NCBI RefSeq assembly: GCF_011682045.1
Contig: NZ_VVIW01000001.1
Span: 248,001-312,000 of the forward strand
Source of the DNA: Massilia aquatica
GTDB taxonomy: Bacteria; Pseudomonadota; Gammaproteobacteria; Burkholderiales; Burkholderiaceae_D
DNA length: 64,000 nucleotides
Direction: 5' to 3'
The position numbers and the translations under genes are program-made. This document shows positions 15,666-25,478 of this stretch, in pieces. The notes under the pieces were generated by a model. It saw only the letters and a program-made list of their open reading frames with translations, had not been told where the DNA came from and ran no database searches. The stretch's first letter is position 1, and every line of letters starts with the position of its first letter.

Positions 15666-16604
15666 TTAGAAGCGGTAGCCGAACTCGGATTCGAACTTGT
15701 CGGCGATCTGGGCGGCCGTGACGACGTGGTTCTGGCCACCCTGGTGCGCGATCTTGATGGCGCCCATCAGGCTCGCCAGGCGGCCTGTGGTAGGCCAGTC
15801 GAGGTCGTTCGTGATGCCGAACAGCAGGCCGGCGCGGTAGGCGTCGCCGCAACCGGTCGGATCGACCACGGCCGCCGCTTGCACGCACGGAATCTCGTGG
15901 CGCTTGCCGCCGGTGTGGATCTCCGAGCCCTTTTCGCCGCGCGTGATGATCAGCGCTTCCAGGCGCCCGGCAATCTCGGCCAGGGTCAGGCCGGTGCGGT
16001 CCATCAACATTTCGAATTCGTAGTCGTTGGCGGCCACGTAGGTGGCCTGGTCGATGAATTCGATCAATTCGTCGCCGCTGAACATCGGCAATTGCTGGCC
16101 CGGGTCGAACATGAACGGCACTTGCAGGGCGGCACAGTCGCGCGCGTGTTTGATCATGCCGCCACGGCCGTCCGGCGCGATGATCGCCACGCGCAGCTCG
16201 CCCTGGTCGCCGACATTGTTTTCATGCGCGAATTCCATCGCGCCCGGGTGGAAGGCGTTGATCTGGTTGTTGTCCAGGTCGGCCGTGACGAAGCATTGCG
16301 CGGTGTACGAGTGGGTGATCTTGCGGATCCCGCGCGTGTCGATGCCGAGCTTGTCGAAGCGCTCCAGGTACTCGCCGCCATCCTGGCCGATCGCGGCCAT
16401 GATCAGCGGCTCGCCACCGAGCATCTTGAGGTTGTAGGCAATATTGGCCGAGCAGCCGCCGTATTCGGTGCGCAAGGTGGGAACCAGGAAGGAGACGTTG
16501 ACCTTGTGCAGTTGGTCGGCCAGCAGCGTTTCGCCGAAACGGCCGTTGTATTGCATGATCTTGTCGAATGCGAGCGATCCGCAGATCAGTGTGGTCTTGG
16601 TCAT
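15666..16604 (-). CDS. PfkB-family sugar/nucleoside kinase (adenosine kinase-like)
   Basis: This 312-residue ribokinase-fold enzyme has an N-terminal substrate region (LICGSLAFDKIMQYNGRF), the glycine motif GGCSANIAYNLKMLGG (about 49-64), and the C-terminal PfkB signature DPTGCGDAYRAGLLFG (about 248-263), in which the final Asp is the catalytic base. The sequence resembles bacterial adenosine-kinase-like carbohydrate kinases of Burkholderiales, but the substrate cannot be proven by reading. It begins 9 bp after the DUF3426 gene end on the same strand, so it may be the last gene of that transcript. Confidence 0.82.
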   Translation of the reverse strand: MTKTTLICGSLAFDKIMQYNGRFGETLLADQLHKVNVSFLVPTLRTEYGGCSANIAYNLKMLGGEPLIMAAIGQDGGEYLERFDKLGIDTRGIRKITHSYTAQCFVTADLDNNQINAFHPGAMEFAHENNVGDQGELRVAIIAPDGRGGMIKHARDCAALQVPFMFDPGQQLPMFSGDELIEFIDQATYVAANDYEFEMLMDRTGLTLAEIAGRLEALIITRGEKGSEIHTGGKRHEIPCVQAAAVVDPTGCGDAYRAGLLFGITNDLDWPTTGRLASLMGAIKIAHQGGQNHVVTAAQIADKFESEFGYRF

Positions 16605-16613
16605 GAGAGTGCC

Positions 16614-18734
16614 TTATGGATAGAAGATGGCGATGCGGTAGCCGGACGCCTTGATCTGTTTTACTTCAAAAGTCAGTTTGATCGCTTGTTCGGAGCGCGC
16701 CGTGAAGCCTTTGGCGCTCACCGTGCCCTTGGGCAGGTATTCGGCCGGCACGACGACGCGCCGCAGCAAGGTCTTGTCGTTGCCATCGGTCAGCGCCAGT
16801 TCGATATTCGGCCAGGCCTGGGTCAGGTCGCTCTGGTTGCGCAGCAGGGTCGAGAGCGTAAAGGCATTCGAGCCGAGCGATTGCAGCTCACCCGTCTCAA
16901 TGCTCAGGCTATCGATCTGGGCCGGCAGTTCGAGCTTGCAGCCCAATGTGGCGCACGCCGCTACCAGCATTGGTTTGACGGCCGGAAACTTCGCCACCAG
17001 GATGTTGCGGAAGGTGGTGACGCCCTGGGCCACGAGCAGGATCGCCAGTACCAGCGAGCCGATCATCAGTGCGATGCGGCGCGAGCCTTGCTTTTCTTCC
17101 AGTTCGCGGCTGCGGCGCAGGAAATCGGGCTCGTCGTTTTCGGGCTCGGGGATGACGGGCGCCGGCGGCGGTGGCGGTGGCGCGAGCGGCACATTGGCCG
17201 GCTTGTCGCCCGAGGATTGGCGCAGCAGCGGCAGCGGGGCATGCTCCAGGTCGCGCACCAGCGGTTCGGTGTTCGGGTTCAGCAAGGCGTCGCTGCGCGC
17301 GTGGTCATCCGTTTCCTCGGCGTAGGACAGCACCATCACCGTGTGACCGGGCTCGTCATACGCATGGTCGACCAGCATCGGCTCGGTGCGGCCCGGCCTG
17401 GCGGCGGGCGGCTCGACACGCACGGGCTCGTCGAAGGTTGGCTCGACCAGTGGTGGCAGGAATTGGGAGGGCTCGGCAACGGCCGGCTCGACGTGGGCCG
17501 GTTCGGCCGGATCAGGTTCGGCCGGATCAGGCTCGGCCGGATTAGGCTCGTCGAGGACGGGTTCGGCCAGCGGCGGCAGGAACAGGGCCGGCTCGGCAAC
17601 GGCCGGTTCGACGTGGACCGGTTCGGTCAGCTCAGGCTCGGCCAGCGGCGGCAGGAATTGGGCTGGCTCGGCAACGGCCGGTTCGACGTGGACTGGCTCG
17701 TCCAGGTCAGGTTCGGCCAGCGGTGGCAGGAATTGGGCTGGCTCGGCTACGGCAGGTTCGACTTGGGCCGGCTCGTCGATGGGCGCGTCCAGGGCGACCG
17801 GCTCGTCCAATGCGGGCTCGGGCAATACCGGTTCCGGCGCTGCATCGGCAGGTGGGGCTTGCGTAAGGGCGGGTTCGGCAAAACGCGGTTCTTCAAAGGC
17901 CGGCTCGGCAAAGCGCGGCTCGACGAACAGCGGCTCGGCAAAGTCCGGCTCCCTGCGCTCGGGCTCGAAGAAGACCGGCTCGATCCGCGCGTTCGCCTCC
18001 GCTACCGGGGCTGATGGATAGTTCAGGTCGAGCAGCGGCTCGTTGAAGCTCAGATCGCCGAAGTCCAGCTCGGAAGAATCTTCCGGAGGAGCAATCGCGA
18101 CGATTTCTTCATCGATCGGCATGTCGATCGAAAATGGCGCCGCATTCGAACCGGACGTTGCGTCGCCGCTGGCGCCGATATCGATCGTCGGCCATGGCGT
18201 CGTGGACTTGCCGCGCCAGACTTTCGGTTGCGGTTCGGGCTCGACGTAAGGCGCCGCGTACGGCTCGTCATACATATCCTCGGGCTCGACGAACATGGCA
18301 ATCGAGAGCGGGATGAAAGGTTTTGTACGCGGGGGCTCCGGTTCGGGCTCGGGCTCGGGCTCGGCCATCTGAACAGGCTCTGGCTCCGCTACAAACACCG
18401 GCTCCGGCTCGGGAACTGGCTCGGGAACAGGCTGCGGCGCCGGCTGGGGCCTGAGCCACACCGGAACGAACGCTGGCTCGACCGAGTTCTCCATCTGCAA
18501 GGTGGACACGGGAGTGCCGTTATCCACCGGCGCACCGGTCGCCGTCGCGGCGGGCGGCGGGGCAACAGGGGTGGGGATGACTGGCGGCAGCGCGTCGAGT
18601 TCGACCAGGGCCGCGTTGCCGTCGAAAATTTCATTGCAGGCGCCGCAGCGCACTATGCCCCCACGTAACTTCAACTGGTCGGAAGCGACCCGGAAAGTCG
18701 TGCTGCAATGGGGGCATCGAGTGGCGAGCGCCAT
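16614..18734 (-). CDS. Zinc-ribbon, DUF3426 membrane protein with Glu/Pro repeats
   Basis: This 706-residue protein has an MJ0042-type zinc ribbon at 1-36 (CPHC ... CGAC), a very long acidic Pro/Glu/Ala-rich middle (about 60-540), one membrane segment (about 551-575, IALMIGSLVLAILLVAQGVT) and a C-terminal DUF3426 domain (about 580-706). A frame opens further upstream, but the ATG at 18734 starts the zinc ribbon directly and lies four bases after the prmA stop. The middle contains tandem 25-residue units of the type VEPAVAEPAQFLPPLAEP. Family members are usually much shorter, so the repeats are the oddity. The role is unknown. Confidence 0.82.
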   Translation of the reverse strand: MALATRCPHCSTTFRVASDQLKLRGGIVRCGACNEIFDGNAALVELDALPPVIPTPVAPPPAATATGAPVDNGTPVSTLQMENSVEPAFVPVWLRPQPAPQPVPEPVPEPEPVFVAEPEPVQMAEPEPEPEPEPPRTKPFIPLSIAMFVEPEDMYDEPYAAPYVEPEPQPKVWRGKSTTPWPTIDIGASGDATSGSNAAPFSIDMPIDEEIVAIAPPEDSSELDFGDLSFNEPLLDLNYPSAPVAEANARIEPVFFEPERREPDFAEPLFVEPRFAEPAFEEPRFAEPALTQAPPADAAPEPVLPEPALDEPVALDAPIDEPAQVEPAVAEPAQFLPPLAEPDLDEPVHVEPAVAEPAQFLPPLAEPELTEPVHVEPAVAEPALFLPPLAEPVLDEPNPAEPDPAEPDPAEPAHVEPAVAEPSQFLPPLVEPTFDEPVRVEPPAARPGRTEPMLVDHAYDEPGHTVMVLSYAEETDDHARSDALLNPNTEPLVRDLEHAPLPLLRQSSGDKPANVPLAPPPPPPAPVIPEPENDEPDFLRRSRELEEKQGSRRIALMIGSLVLAILLVAQGVTTFRNILVAKFPAVKPMLVAACATLGCKLELPAQIDSLSIETGELQSLGSNAFTLSTLLRNQSDLTQAWPNIELALTDGNDKTLLRRVVVPAEYLPKGTVSAKGFTARSEQAIKLTFEVKQIKASGYRIAIFYP
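17455..17760 (-). repeat. 75-bp tandem repeats inside the DUF3426 gene
   Basis: The block beginning GGCAGGAA recurs at 17455, 17575, 17650 and 17725. The last two spacings are exactly 75 bp, and the first is 120 bp because a PAEPDPAEPDPAEP stretch (45 bp) is inserted. Each unit encodes 25 residues. All changes keep the reading frame. Confidence 0.8.
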
Positions 18735-18738
18735 GCCT

Positions 18739-19686
18739 TTATTGACCGCGAGGGGTAGGTGGAACGTTGCTGCCAAGCTGGCCGTGCAGTGCTACCCAGC
18801 CATCTTGCTCAGCCCACACGCCGAGAGTAATGAACGGGGCATACGCCTCGGCCACTTCTTCAGCCTGGCGCGCCAGCACGCCGGACAACACCAGCGAACC
18901 GCCTGGCGCCACGCGGCCGGCCAGCATCGGCGCCATCAGTTTCAACGGGCTCGACAAAATATTGGCGACAACCGTGTGGAACTTGCCGGTGGCGTGATGC
19001 GGCTTGGCCGAGGCGGCGAAGCTGTCCGGCAGGTAGTAATCGATCTCGCACTGGTTGCGTGCGGCATTGTCGCGCGCCGATTCGATCGCTTGCGGATCGA
19101 TATCGACACCGGCCACGTCGCCCGCGCCCATTTTCTTGGCCACCATGGCCAGGATGCCGGAGCCGCAACCGTAGTCGAGCACGGTCTTGCCGGGGGCCGG
19201 ATGCGCCTCCAGCCATTCCATGCACAAACGCGTGGTCGGATGACTGCCGGTGCCAAAAGCCAGGCCCGGATCGAGTTCGAGAATCAGGGCGTCCGGGTCG
19301 GGTGCTTCGTGCCAGCTCGGAACCACCCAGATGTTCTTGCCGATATGAATAGGCGCGAACTGCGATTGGGTCAAACGCACCCAGTCTTCGTCGGCCACGG
19401 CGCGCGTGGTAAACGAGGGTGTGGTGTCGATGCCAATCGCCGCAGCCGCTTCGGCCACGATGGCGGCCTGGTCGGCGTCGACGTCGGTCAGGGCCACCAC
19501 GCGGCTGTGGTCCCACGCCGCTTCGGTCGGTTCCATGCCGGGTTCGCCGAACAGCGGCTTTTCCTGGTCGGTGCCTTCGTCGGCGTCTTCCACCGACACC
19601 GAGAGGGCGCCGGCTTCCATCAACGCGTCGGACAAGGCTTCCGCGTGTTCACGTGCAATTTCAATGACAACTTCTGTCCAGCTCAT
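18739..19686 (-). CDS. prmA: Ribosomal protein L11 methyltransferase
   Basis: This 315-residue enzyme trimethylates ribosomal protein L11 using S-adenosylmethionine. The N-terminal L11-recognition domain ([20 protein letters not shown]) is followed by the methyltransferase domain with [20 protein letters not shown] (about 140-160) and the SAM motif [13 protein letters not shown] (about 173-185). The ATG overlaps the accC stop codon by four bases. Its place between accC and the DUF3426 gene is the usual Burkholderiales arrangement. The length is slightly above the family norm of 290-300. Confidence 0.94.
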   Translation of the reverse strand: MSWTEVVIEIAREHAEALSDALMEAGALSVSVEDADEGTDQEKPLFGEPGMEPTEAAWDHSRVVALTDVDADQAAIVAEAAAAIGIDTTPSFTTRAVADEDWVRLTQSQFAPIHIGKNIWVVPSWHEAPDPDALILELDPGLAFGTGSHPTTRLCMEWLEAHPAPGKTVLDYGCGSGILAMVAKKMGAGDVAGVDIDPQAIESARDNAARNQCEIDYYLPDSFAASAKPHHATGKFHTVVANILSSPLKLMAPMLAGRVAPGGSLVLSGVLARQAEEVAEAYAPFITLGVWAEQDGWVALHGQLGSNVPPTPRGQ

Positions 19687-21083
19687 GCGTCTGCCTTCGT
19701 TTCCGATTTGTTAGGGCTGGTCGGGCCTTTCGGCAGGTCCGGCTTGTCGGCCAGTTTCTGCTCGAGGTAGTGAATATTGGTGCCGCCTTCGATAAAGCGC
19801 GCATCGATCATCAATTCGCGATGCAGCGGGATATTCGTCAGGATACCCTCAACCACCATTTCCGACAGCGCGATTTGCATGCGGCGGATGGCTTGCTCGC
19901 GGGTGGCGCCGTAAGCGATGACCTTGCCGATCATCGAATCGTAATGCGGCGGCACATAATAACCGGCGTAGGCATGCGAATCGACGCGGATGCCAGGACC
20001 GCCCGGCGCGTGCCAGGACACGATGCGCCCCGGCGACGGGGTAAACTTGAACGGGTCTTCGGCATTGATGCGGCACTCGACAGCGTGGCCCGAGAGCATG
20101 ATGTCGCGCTGGCGGAAACGCAGTTTTTCGCCGCAGGCGATGCGGATCTGTTCCTGCACGATGTCGATGCCGGTGATCATTTCGGTGACCGGGTGCTCGA
20201 CCTGCACGCGCGTGTTCATCTCGATGAAGTAGAACTCGTTGTTCTCGTACAGGAATTCGAAGGTACCCGCGCCGCGATAACCGATCTTGCGGCAGGCTTC
20301 GGCGCAGCGGTCGCCGATCTTTTCGATCAACTTGCGCGGAATGCCCGGCGCCGGTGCTTCTTCGATCACTTTCTGGTGGCGGCGCTGCATCGAGCAGTCG
20401 CGCTCGCCCAGCCAGACGGCGTTCTTGTGTTCATCGGCGAGGATCTGGATTTCCACGTGACGCGGATTTTCCAGGTACTTCTCCATATACACTTCCGGAT
20501 TGCCGAAGGCGGCGCCGGCTTCGGTCTTGGTCATCGCCACGGCGTTGAGCAAGGCAGCTTCAGTGTGGACCACGCGCATGCCGCGTCCGCCGCCACCGCC
20601 GGCTGCCTTGATGATCACCGGGTAGCCCACGCGGCGCGCGGTCTGGATGATTTCTTTCGGATCGTCCGGCAGGGCGCCGTCCGAGCCTGGCACGCACGGT
20701 ACGCCGGCGCGGATCATGGCTTGCTTGGCCGAGACCTTGTCGCCCATCAGGCGGATCGAGTCGGAACGCGGACCAATGAAGACGAAGCCGGATTTTTCGA
20801 CACGTTCGGCGAAGTCGGCGTTTTCGGACAAGAAACCGTAGCCGGGGTGAATCGCTTCGGCATCGGTGACTTCGGCCGCGCTGATGATCGCCGGCATGTT
20901 CAGGTAGCTCAGCGCCGATGGCGCCGGTCCGATACAGACCGATTCGTCGGCCAACTTCACGTACTTGGCGTCTTTGTCGGCTTCGGAGTGGACCACCACG
21001 GTCTTGATGCCCATCTCGCGGCAGGCGCGCTGGATACGAAGCGCGATCTCTCCACGATTGGCAATGAGAATTTTTTCAAACAT
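19683..21083 (-). CDS. accC: Acetyl-CoA carboxylase, biotin carboxylase subunit
   Basis: This 466-residue enzyme carboxylates biotin on AccB with ATP and bicarbonate in the first step of fatty-acid synthesis. It shows the N-terminal [16 protein letters not shown], the ATP-grasp glycine loop [14 protein letters not shown] (about 159-172), the [18 protein letters not shown] segment (about 228-245) and [14 protein letters not shown] (about 288-301) with the catalytic Arg/Glu region. It lies nine bases after accB, the conserved pair. The C-terminus is about 15 residues longer than in E. coli (ending [13 protein letters not shown]). Confidence 0.96.
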   Translation of the reverse strand: MFEKILIANRGEIALRIQRACREMGIKTVVVHSEADKDAKYVKLADESVCIGPAPSALSYLNMPAIISAAEVTDAEAIHPGYGFLSENADFAERVEKSGFVFIGPRSDSIRLMGDKVSAKQAMIRAGVPCVPGSDGALPDDPKEIIQTARRVGYPVIIKAAGGGGGRGMRVVHTEAALLNAVAMTKTEAGAAFGNPEVYMEKYLENPRHVEIQILADEHKNAVWLGERDCSMQRRHQKVIEEAPAPGIPRKLIEKIGDRCAEACRKIGYRGAGTFEFLYENNEFYFIEMNTRVQVEHPVTEMITGIDIVQEQIRIACGEKLRFRQRDIMLSGHAVECRINAEDPFKFTPSPGRIVSWHAPGGPGIRVDSHAYAGYYVPPHYDSMIGKVIAYGATREQAIRRMQIALSEMVVEGILTNIPLHRELMIDARFIEGGTNIHYLEQKLADKPDLPKGPTSPNKSETKADA

Positions 21084-21092
21084 AGTGGTCGA

Positions 21093-21557
21093 TCAGCCAA
21101 TCACAAACAGCGGTTGGCCGAACTCGACAGGCTGGCCGTTTTCGACCAGGATCTTGGTCACGACACCGGACACGTCGGAATCGATTTCGTTGAGCAGCTT
21201 CATCGCTTCGATGATGCACAGGGTCTCGCCTTCCTTGATGGTCGAGCCGACTTCGACGTAGGCGGCCGAGCCCGGTGCCGAGGAACGGTAGAAGGTGCCG
21301 ACCATCGGCGACTTGACGGTGTGGCCGGTCGGCTCGGCCGGCACGGCCACAGGGGCGGCGACCGGGGCCGGTGCCGGGGCCTGGGCGCCGGCGTAGTGCT
21401 GCTGCATGCCTTGCGGCTGCATCATGACCATCTGATTCTGCGGGATTGCGGATGACTTGACGATGCGGACCTTGCTCTCGCCTTCGGTTACTTCGAGTTC
21501 AGCGATGTCCGATTCGGCGACGAGATCGATCAAGGTCTTGAGTTTTCGTAAATCCAT
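21093..21557 (-). CDS. accB: Biotin carboxyl carrier protein of acetyl-CoA carboxylase
   Basis: This 154-residue carrier has an N-terminal helical domain ([20 protein letters not shown]), an Ala/Pro-rich flexible linker (about 50-75) and the biotinyl domain, where EAMKLLNEI marks the biotinylated Lys120 and [11 protein letters not shown] the opposite hairpin. It swings biotin between AccC and the carboxyltransferase. An AAGGGG-type site lies before the ATG. It is co-transcribed with accC, and aroQ lies 93 bp upstream. Confidence 0.96.
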   Translation of the reverse strand: MDLRKLKTLIDLVAESDIAELEVTEGESKVRIVKSSAIPQNQMVMMQPQGMQQHYAGAQAPAPAPVAAPVAVPAEPTGHTVKSPMVGTFYRSSAPGSAAYVEVGSTIKEGETLCIIEAMKLLNEIDSDVSGVVTKILVENGQPVEFGQPLFVIG

Positions 21558-21650
21558 GTGAAACCCCTTGGAATTGTTTGTGTTTTAAGAGTATGCGGCG
21601 TGCTCATGATATAAGCATAACCGCGCATAATGCTTGAAGATGCCAGTAGA

Positions 21651-22088
21651 TTAACGCTTTTTAAGCGCAAAGTCGATGGCAAAGCGATATCCATCAATGC
21701 CGAGCCCGCAAATGGTGCCCTGCGCAATGGCGGACAAAAAAGAATGATGGCGGAAAGCTTCGCGCTGGTAAATATTGGAGATATGGACCTCCACAAACGG
21801 GATCGCCACCCCGGCCAGCGCGTCGCGCAGGGCCACGCTGGTATGCGTCAGCCCGCCCGGATTGATGACAATCGCGTCCACGCCGTCGCCGCGGGCGGCA
21901 TGGATGGCATCGATCAGGGCGCCTTCATGATTGCTCTGAAAGCAAGTTAGCGTGGCGCCCGCCGCAGCAGCCTGGGCTGTCGCAGCGTTCTCGATGTCGG
22001 CTAATGTTGCCTTGCCGTACACCTCAGGCTCCCGTGTCCCCAGCAGATTCAGGTTGGGGCCGTTGAGCAGAAGGAGCTTTTTTGCCAT
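21651..22088 (-). CDS. aroQ: Type II 3-dehydroquinate dehydratase
   Basis: This 145-residue enzyme removes water from 3-dehydroquinate in the shikimate pathway. Family hallmarks are present: [20 protein letters not shown] (7-26; the catalytic Tyr is the one in EVYG), [31 protein letters not shown] and FVEVHISN with the catalytic His. It works upstream of AroE, which is also encoded in this window at 29.1 kb. aroQ-accB-accC is a common order in proteobacteria. Confidence 0.95.
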   Translation of the reverse strand: MAKKLLLLNGPNLNLLGTREPEVYGKATLADIENAATAQAAAAGATLTCFQSNHEGALIDAIHAARGDGVDAIVINPGGLTHTSVALRDALAGVAIPFVEVHISNIYQREAFRHHSFLSAIAQGTICGLGIDGYRFAIDFALKKR

Positions 22089-22225
22089 GGTTGAAGGGTC
22101 GTTATTACGCGAAAGTCACGCATTTTGCCGCCAACTGTGGGCATTGGCAAGCGAAAAAAATTGCTAAAAATTATTGGCTGGTGCATTCCGTACCGTCAAG
22201 CATGGTTGCGCCAAGGGTTTGTGCC

Positions 22226-22795
22226 TCAGGACTTGAGTGCGGCCAGGTCGGCCTTGAGCTCGTCGAACTTGATGCGTCCCAGATAGGTTTTCTTGACCTG
22301 GCCGTCGGCGCCGATCAGCACGGTGTAGGGCAGGCCGCCGGCGCTATTGCCCAGCTTGCGCGACAGTTCGGTGCCGCTGATGCCAGCCACGTAGATCGGG
22401 TAGCTGATATTGAATTTGCCGGTAAATTCGGCGATGTTGGACGGCGAATCAATGCCGATGCCAATGATATTGATATTTTTGGCGCTGTGGTCCTTGGCTA
22501 CCTGGGCCAGCTCCGGCATTTCTTCCACGCAAGGCGGACACCATGGCGCCCAGAAATTGACCACCAGCGCCTTGCCTTTCCACTGGGCCAGCGCCTGCGG
22601 CGTGCCGGCCGGGTTGTTCAGGGTTTCCGCAAACAATGCCTCGACCGGGGTGGCGCCGGCGCGACCGGGCTGCACCGCAGGCGGGGTGGTGGAGGCCACT
22701 ACCGGGTCCTGCTTGTTGTGCATGCCGAACCAGGCGCCCAGCGCGCCGGCCAGCACGGCGATGCCGGCGAAGGTGAAAATCGTTTGCTTGTTCAT
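22226..22795 (-). CDS. TlpA/ResA-like thiol-disulfide oxidoreductase
   Basis: This 189-residue protein has an N-terminal membrane anchor or signal (about 7-25), a linker and a thioredoxin fold with the active-site motif FWAPWCPPCVEEMPEL (about 79-94) and the cis-Pro region SAGGLPYTVLIGADG. CPPC and the TlpA/AhpC layout suggest periplasmic disulfide reduction, for instance in cytochrome maturation or defence, but the substrate is not evident. Its ATG overlaps the stop codon of the upstream unknown gene, so the two form an operon. Confidence 0.87.
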   Translation of the reverse strand: MNKQTIFTFAGIAVLAGALGAWFGMHNKQDPVVASTTPPAVQPGRAGATPVEALFAETLNNPAGTPQALAQWKGKALVVNFWAPWCPPCVEEMPELAQVAKDHSAKNINIIGIGIDSPSNIAEFTGKFNISYPIYVAGISGTELSRKLGNSAGGLPYTVLIGADGQVKKTYLGRIKFDELKADLAALKS

Positions 22796-23436
22796 GTCGG
22801 GTCCTGGGGCGAAGTCGGTGTGGTGTCGGAAGTTGTCATCATGCTGCGCAGGGTGGCGGCGTCGGCGCGCTGGGGGCGGCCGTCGGCGCGTGGCTTGAGG
22901 GCGCCGCGCAGGTCGTGCTTTTCATACAGTTCGGCGTGCACGCCTTCGCCATGCCACAAGAAGCTGACCGTTTCGACCGGGTCGAAACGCGCGCCCTTGA
23001 AGTGCGGCGTCTCCGATATGTCGATCGTGACGTTGCGGTTCAGAAGGTAAATCTGCACTTCCTTGGCGCTGTCGGCAAACAGTTGCAGCTCGATGTCGTC
23101 GTGCTCGCCGGCGGTGCCATTGAGTACCGCGCCGGTGATGTAGGGCGAAAATTCGGCCAGCGCATCCATCACTTGCAGGGCGGCCGTGCGCAGCGCCAGC
23201 AGGCGCGCCGGCTGGGTGTCGGCCAGGAACAGTGCCTGGTAATCGCGCACGGCGGTTTCGATCTGCACGTTATCGGGCAGCAAGTTGGCGGCGTCGGCAC
23301 GCTCGCCGAGCACCTGCAGCGCGGCCTTGCGCTTGGCGCTGGCGTAGTCGGCGCCGTCCTGGGCAATCATGCGCGCGGCGACGGCGGCGATTTCCGCGCG
23401 CAGCAGGGAGAGATCGTCAATCGGGGTAGGCATCAT
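22792..23436 (-). CDS. Conserved hypothetical protein, possible nucleotidyltransferase fold
   Basis: This protein of about 214 residues has a helical N-terminal half (AEIAAVAARMIAQDGADYAS and following) and a middle stretch ITGAVLNGTAGEHDDIELQL that resembles the Gly-Ser/Thr ... Asp-x-Asp/Glu pattern of nucleotidyltransferases. The frame opens further upstream, but the first 20 residues would cover the divergent mpl promoter, so I place the start at the ATG pair near 23436. There is no good ribosome binding site, so the start is uncertain. It overlaps the TlpA-like gene by four bases. I do not recognise a defined function. Confidence 0.65.
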   Translation of the reverse strand: MMPTPIDDLSLLRAEIAAVAARMIAQDGADYASAKRKAALQVLGERADAANLLPDNVQIETAVRDYQALFLADTQPARLLALRTAALQVMDALAEFSPYITGAVLNGTAGEHDDIELQLFADSAKEVQIYLLNRNVTIDISETPHFKGARFDPVETVSFLWHGEGVHAELYEKHDLRGALKPRADGRPQRADAATLRSMMTTSDTTPTSPQDPT

Positions 23437-23514
23437 GAGCGAGATGATACTCTGGAACGGCAAATGCGATCGGGTCGGGTAAAATCGCGTATTCATTCAT
23501 TTGGCTTCGACACC

Positions 23515-24894
23515 ATGCATATTCACATCCTCGGCATTTGCGGCACCTTCATGGGCGGCCTCGCGGTCCTGGCGAAAGAAGCCGGCCACAAGGTCACCGG
23601 CTGCGACGCCAACGTCTATCCGCCAATGAGCACCCAGCTCGAAGCCCAGGGCATCGAACTGATCCAAGGCTTCAGCCCGGACCAGATCAAGCTCAATCCC
23701 GACCTGTATGTGATCGGCAATGTGGTGGCGCGCGGCAATCCGCTGGTCGAGGAAATCCTGAACCGCAGCCTGCCGTACATGTCCGGTCCGCAGTGGATCG
23801 GCGAACATATCCTGCACGATAAATGGGTGCTGGCCGTGGCCGGTACGCACGGCAAGACCACCACCTCGGCCATGCTGGCCTGGATCCTGGAAGACGCGGG
23901 CTACTCGCCGGGCTTCCTGATCGGCGGCGTGCCCATGAACTTCGGCATTTCGGCGCGTCTGGCCGGCAGCGAGCCGTCCGGCTACTTCGTGATCGAAGCG
24001 GACGAGTACGACACGGCGTTCTTCGACAAGCGCAGCAAGTTCGTGCATTACCACGCCAAAACCGCCGTGATGAACAACCTCGAATACGATCATGCCGACA
24101 TCTTCCCCGATATCGGTGCCATCGAAACCCAGTTCCACCACCTGGTGCGCACCGTGCCCGGCGTTGGCCGGCTGATCGTGAACGGCGACGAAGCCTCGCT
24201 GGGCCGCGTGCTCAAGCGCGGCTGCTGGAGCGAGAAAGAAATGTTCGGCGCCAGCGACGGCGCCGACTGGAGCATGGCGGAACATGCCGGCGGCGATTTC
24301 GACGTCGTCTTCAAGGGCGCGGTCGTGGCCACCGTGGCCTGGGGCCTGACCGGCAAGCACAACCGCCTGAACGCGCTGGCGGCGATTGCCGCGGCGCGCC
24401 ATGTGGGCGTGCCGGTGGCGCAGGCGGCCGAGTCGCTGGCCCGTTTCGAGAGCGTCAAGCGGCGCATGGAAGTGCGCGGCGTGGTGCGCAACATGACCGT
24501 GTATGACGACTTTGCTCATCATCCGACCGCGATCGCCACTACTGTCAATGGCTTGCGCCAGAAGATTGGCAGCGGCGACAAGGCCCAGGGCCGCATTTTG
24601 GCCGTGCTGGAACCGCGCTCGAACACCATGAAGCTCGGCTCGATGAAAGACGCCTTGCCGGGCAGCCTGCGCGAAGCCGACCTGGTGTTCGGCTTCGGCA
24701 GCCAGCAAGCGCTGGGCTGGAGCCTGGCCGATGCGCTCGCGCCGCTGGGCGCGATCGCGCACAGCTTCGACCATCTCGATTTCCTGGTCAAGGCCGTGGC
24801 CGACGCGGCCCAGCCGGGCGACCATATCCTGGTCATGAGCAACGGCGGCTTCGGCGGCGTACACCAGAAACTGCTTGAGGCGCTGGCCCAATGA
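23515..24894 (+). CDS. mpl: UDP-MurNAc:L-Ala-gamma-D-Glu-meso-DAP ligase
   Basis: This 459-residue Mur-ligase-family enzyme attaches the recycled tripeptide to UDP-MurNAc in cell-wall recycling. The N-terminus MHIHILGICGTFMGGLAVLA is typical of Mpl rather than MurC, and the ATP motif AVAGTHGKTTTSAMLAW lies near 107-123. The central ENEYDTAFFDKRSKF-like region appears here as EADEYDTAFFDKRSKFVHY, and YDDFAHHPTAI is near 330. The ATG at 23515 is used because the longer open frame has no support. It overlaps the next gene (ATGA). Confidence 0.93.
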   Translation: MHIHILGICGTFMGGLAVLAKEAGHKVTGCDANVYPPMSTQLEAQGIELIQGFSPDQIKLNPDLYVIGNVVARGNPLVEEILNRSLPYMSGPQWIGEHILHDKWVLAVAGTHGKTTTSAMLAWILEDAGYSPGFLIGGVPMNFGISARLAGSEPSGYFVIEADEYDTAFFDKRSKFVHYHAKTAVMNNLEYDHADIFPDIGAIETQFHHLVRTVPGVGRLIVNGDEASLGRVLKRGCWSEKEMFGASDGADWSMAEHAGGDFDVVFKGAVVATVAWGLTGKHNRLNALAAIAAARHVGVPVAQAAESLARFESVKRRMEVRGVVRNMTVYDDFAHHPTAIATTVNGLRQKIGSGDKAQGRILAVLEPRSNTMKLGSMKDALPGSLREADLVFGFGSQQALGWSLADALAPLGAIAHSFDHLDFLVKAVADAAQPGDHILVMSNGGFGGVHQKLLEALAQ

Positions 24895-25478
24895 TTCTTT
24901 ACCTGCACGGTTTCCGCTCCTCCCCGCGCTCCTGCAAGGCGCGCATGGTGGGCGAGAAGATGGCGGCGCTGGGGCGCGCGCATGAACTGATCTGCCCGCA
25001 ACTGCCGGCCTCGCCAAAAGAGGCGATGGACCTGGCGCTGACCCTGGTCGAACGCTACCATGCGGCCGACCTGGCGATCATCGGCTCCTCGCTCGGCGGC
25101 TATTACGCCACCTGGCTGGCCGAGCATCTCGGTTGCCGCGCGGCGCTGCTCAACCCGGCGGTGTACCCCTTGAAAGACCTCGACAAGCATGTCGGCGTCA
25201 CGACCGAGTATCATTCCGACAAAGTTTTTGAATTCAAGCGCGCGTATATCGAGGAACTGGGCGTGCTGGCCGTGCCCGCCATTACCCGTCCTGAGCGCTA
25301 TTTCCTGCTGGCGGCGAGCGGCGACGAAGTGCTCGACTACCGCGACATGACGATGCATTACGCCGGCGCGCGCCAGCATGTGATCGAGGGCAGCGACCAC
25401 GCCATCGCCGAATTCGGGCAGTACGTGGACGAGGTCCTGGCGTTTTGCCTGGACGGCGCCGCGAGCCCGGCGCGGTGA
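24891..25478 (+). CDS. YqiA/YcfP-family alpha/beta hydrolase
   Basis: This 195-residue protein has the esterase features MILYLHGFRSSPRSCKARM at the start and the nucleophile elbow GSSLGGYYATWLAEH (Ser near residue 65). Asp and His candidates appear as ASGDEVLDYRD (about 143-153) and GSDHAIAEF (about 167-175). E. coli YqiA has the same size and layout and hydrolyses short acyl esters. The ATG overlaps the mpl stop and the stop overlaps a GTG for ubiC, so the gene is in an operon. The true substrate is unknown. Confidence 0.85.
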   Translation: MILYLHGFRSSPRSCKARMVGEKMAALGRAHELICPQLPASPKEAMDLALTLVERYHAADLAIIGSSLGGYYATWLAEHLGCRAALLNPAVYPLKDLDKHVGVTTEYHSDKVFEFKRAYIEELGVLAVPAITRPERYFLLAASGDEVLDYRDMTMHYAGARQHVIEGSDHAIAEFGQYVDEVLAFCLDGAASPAR

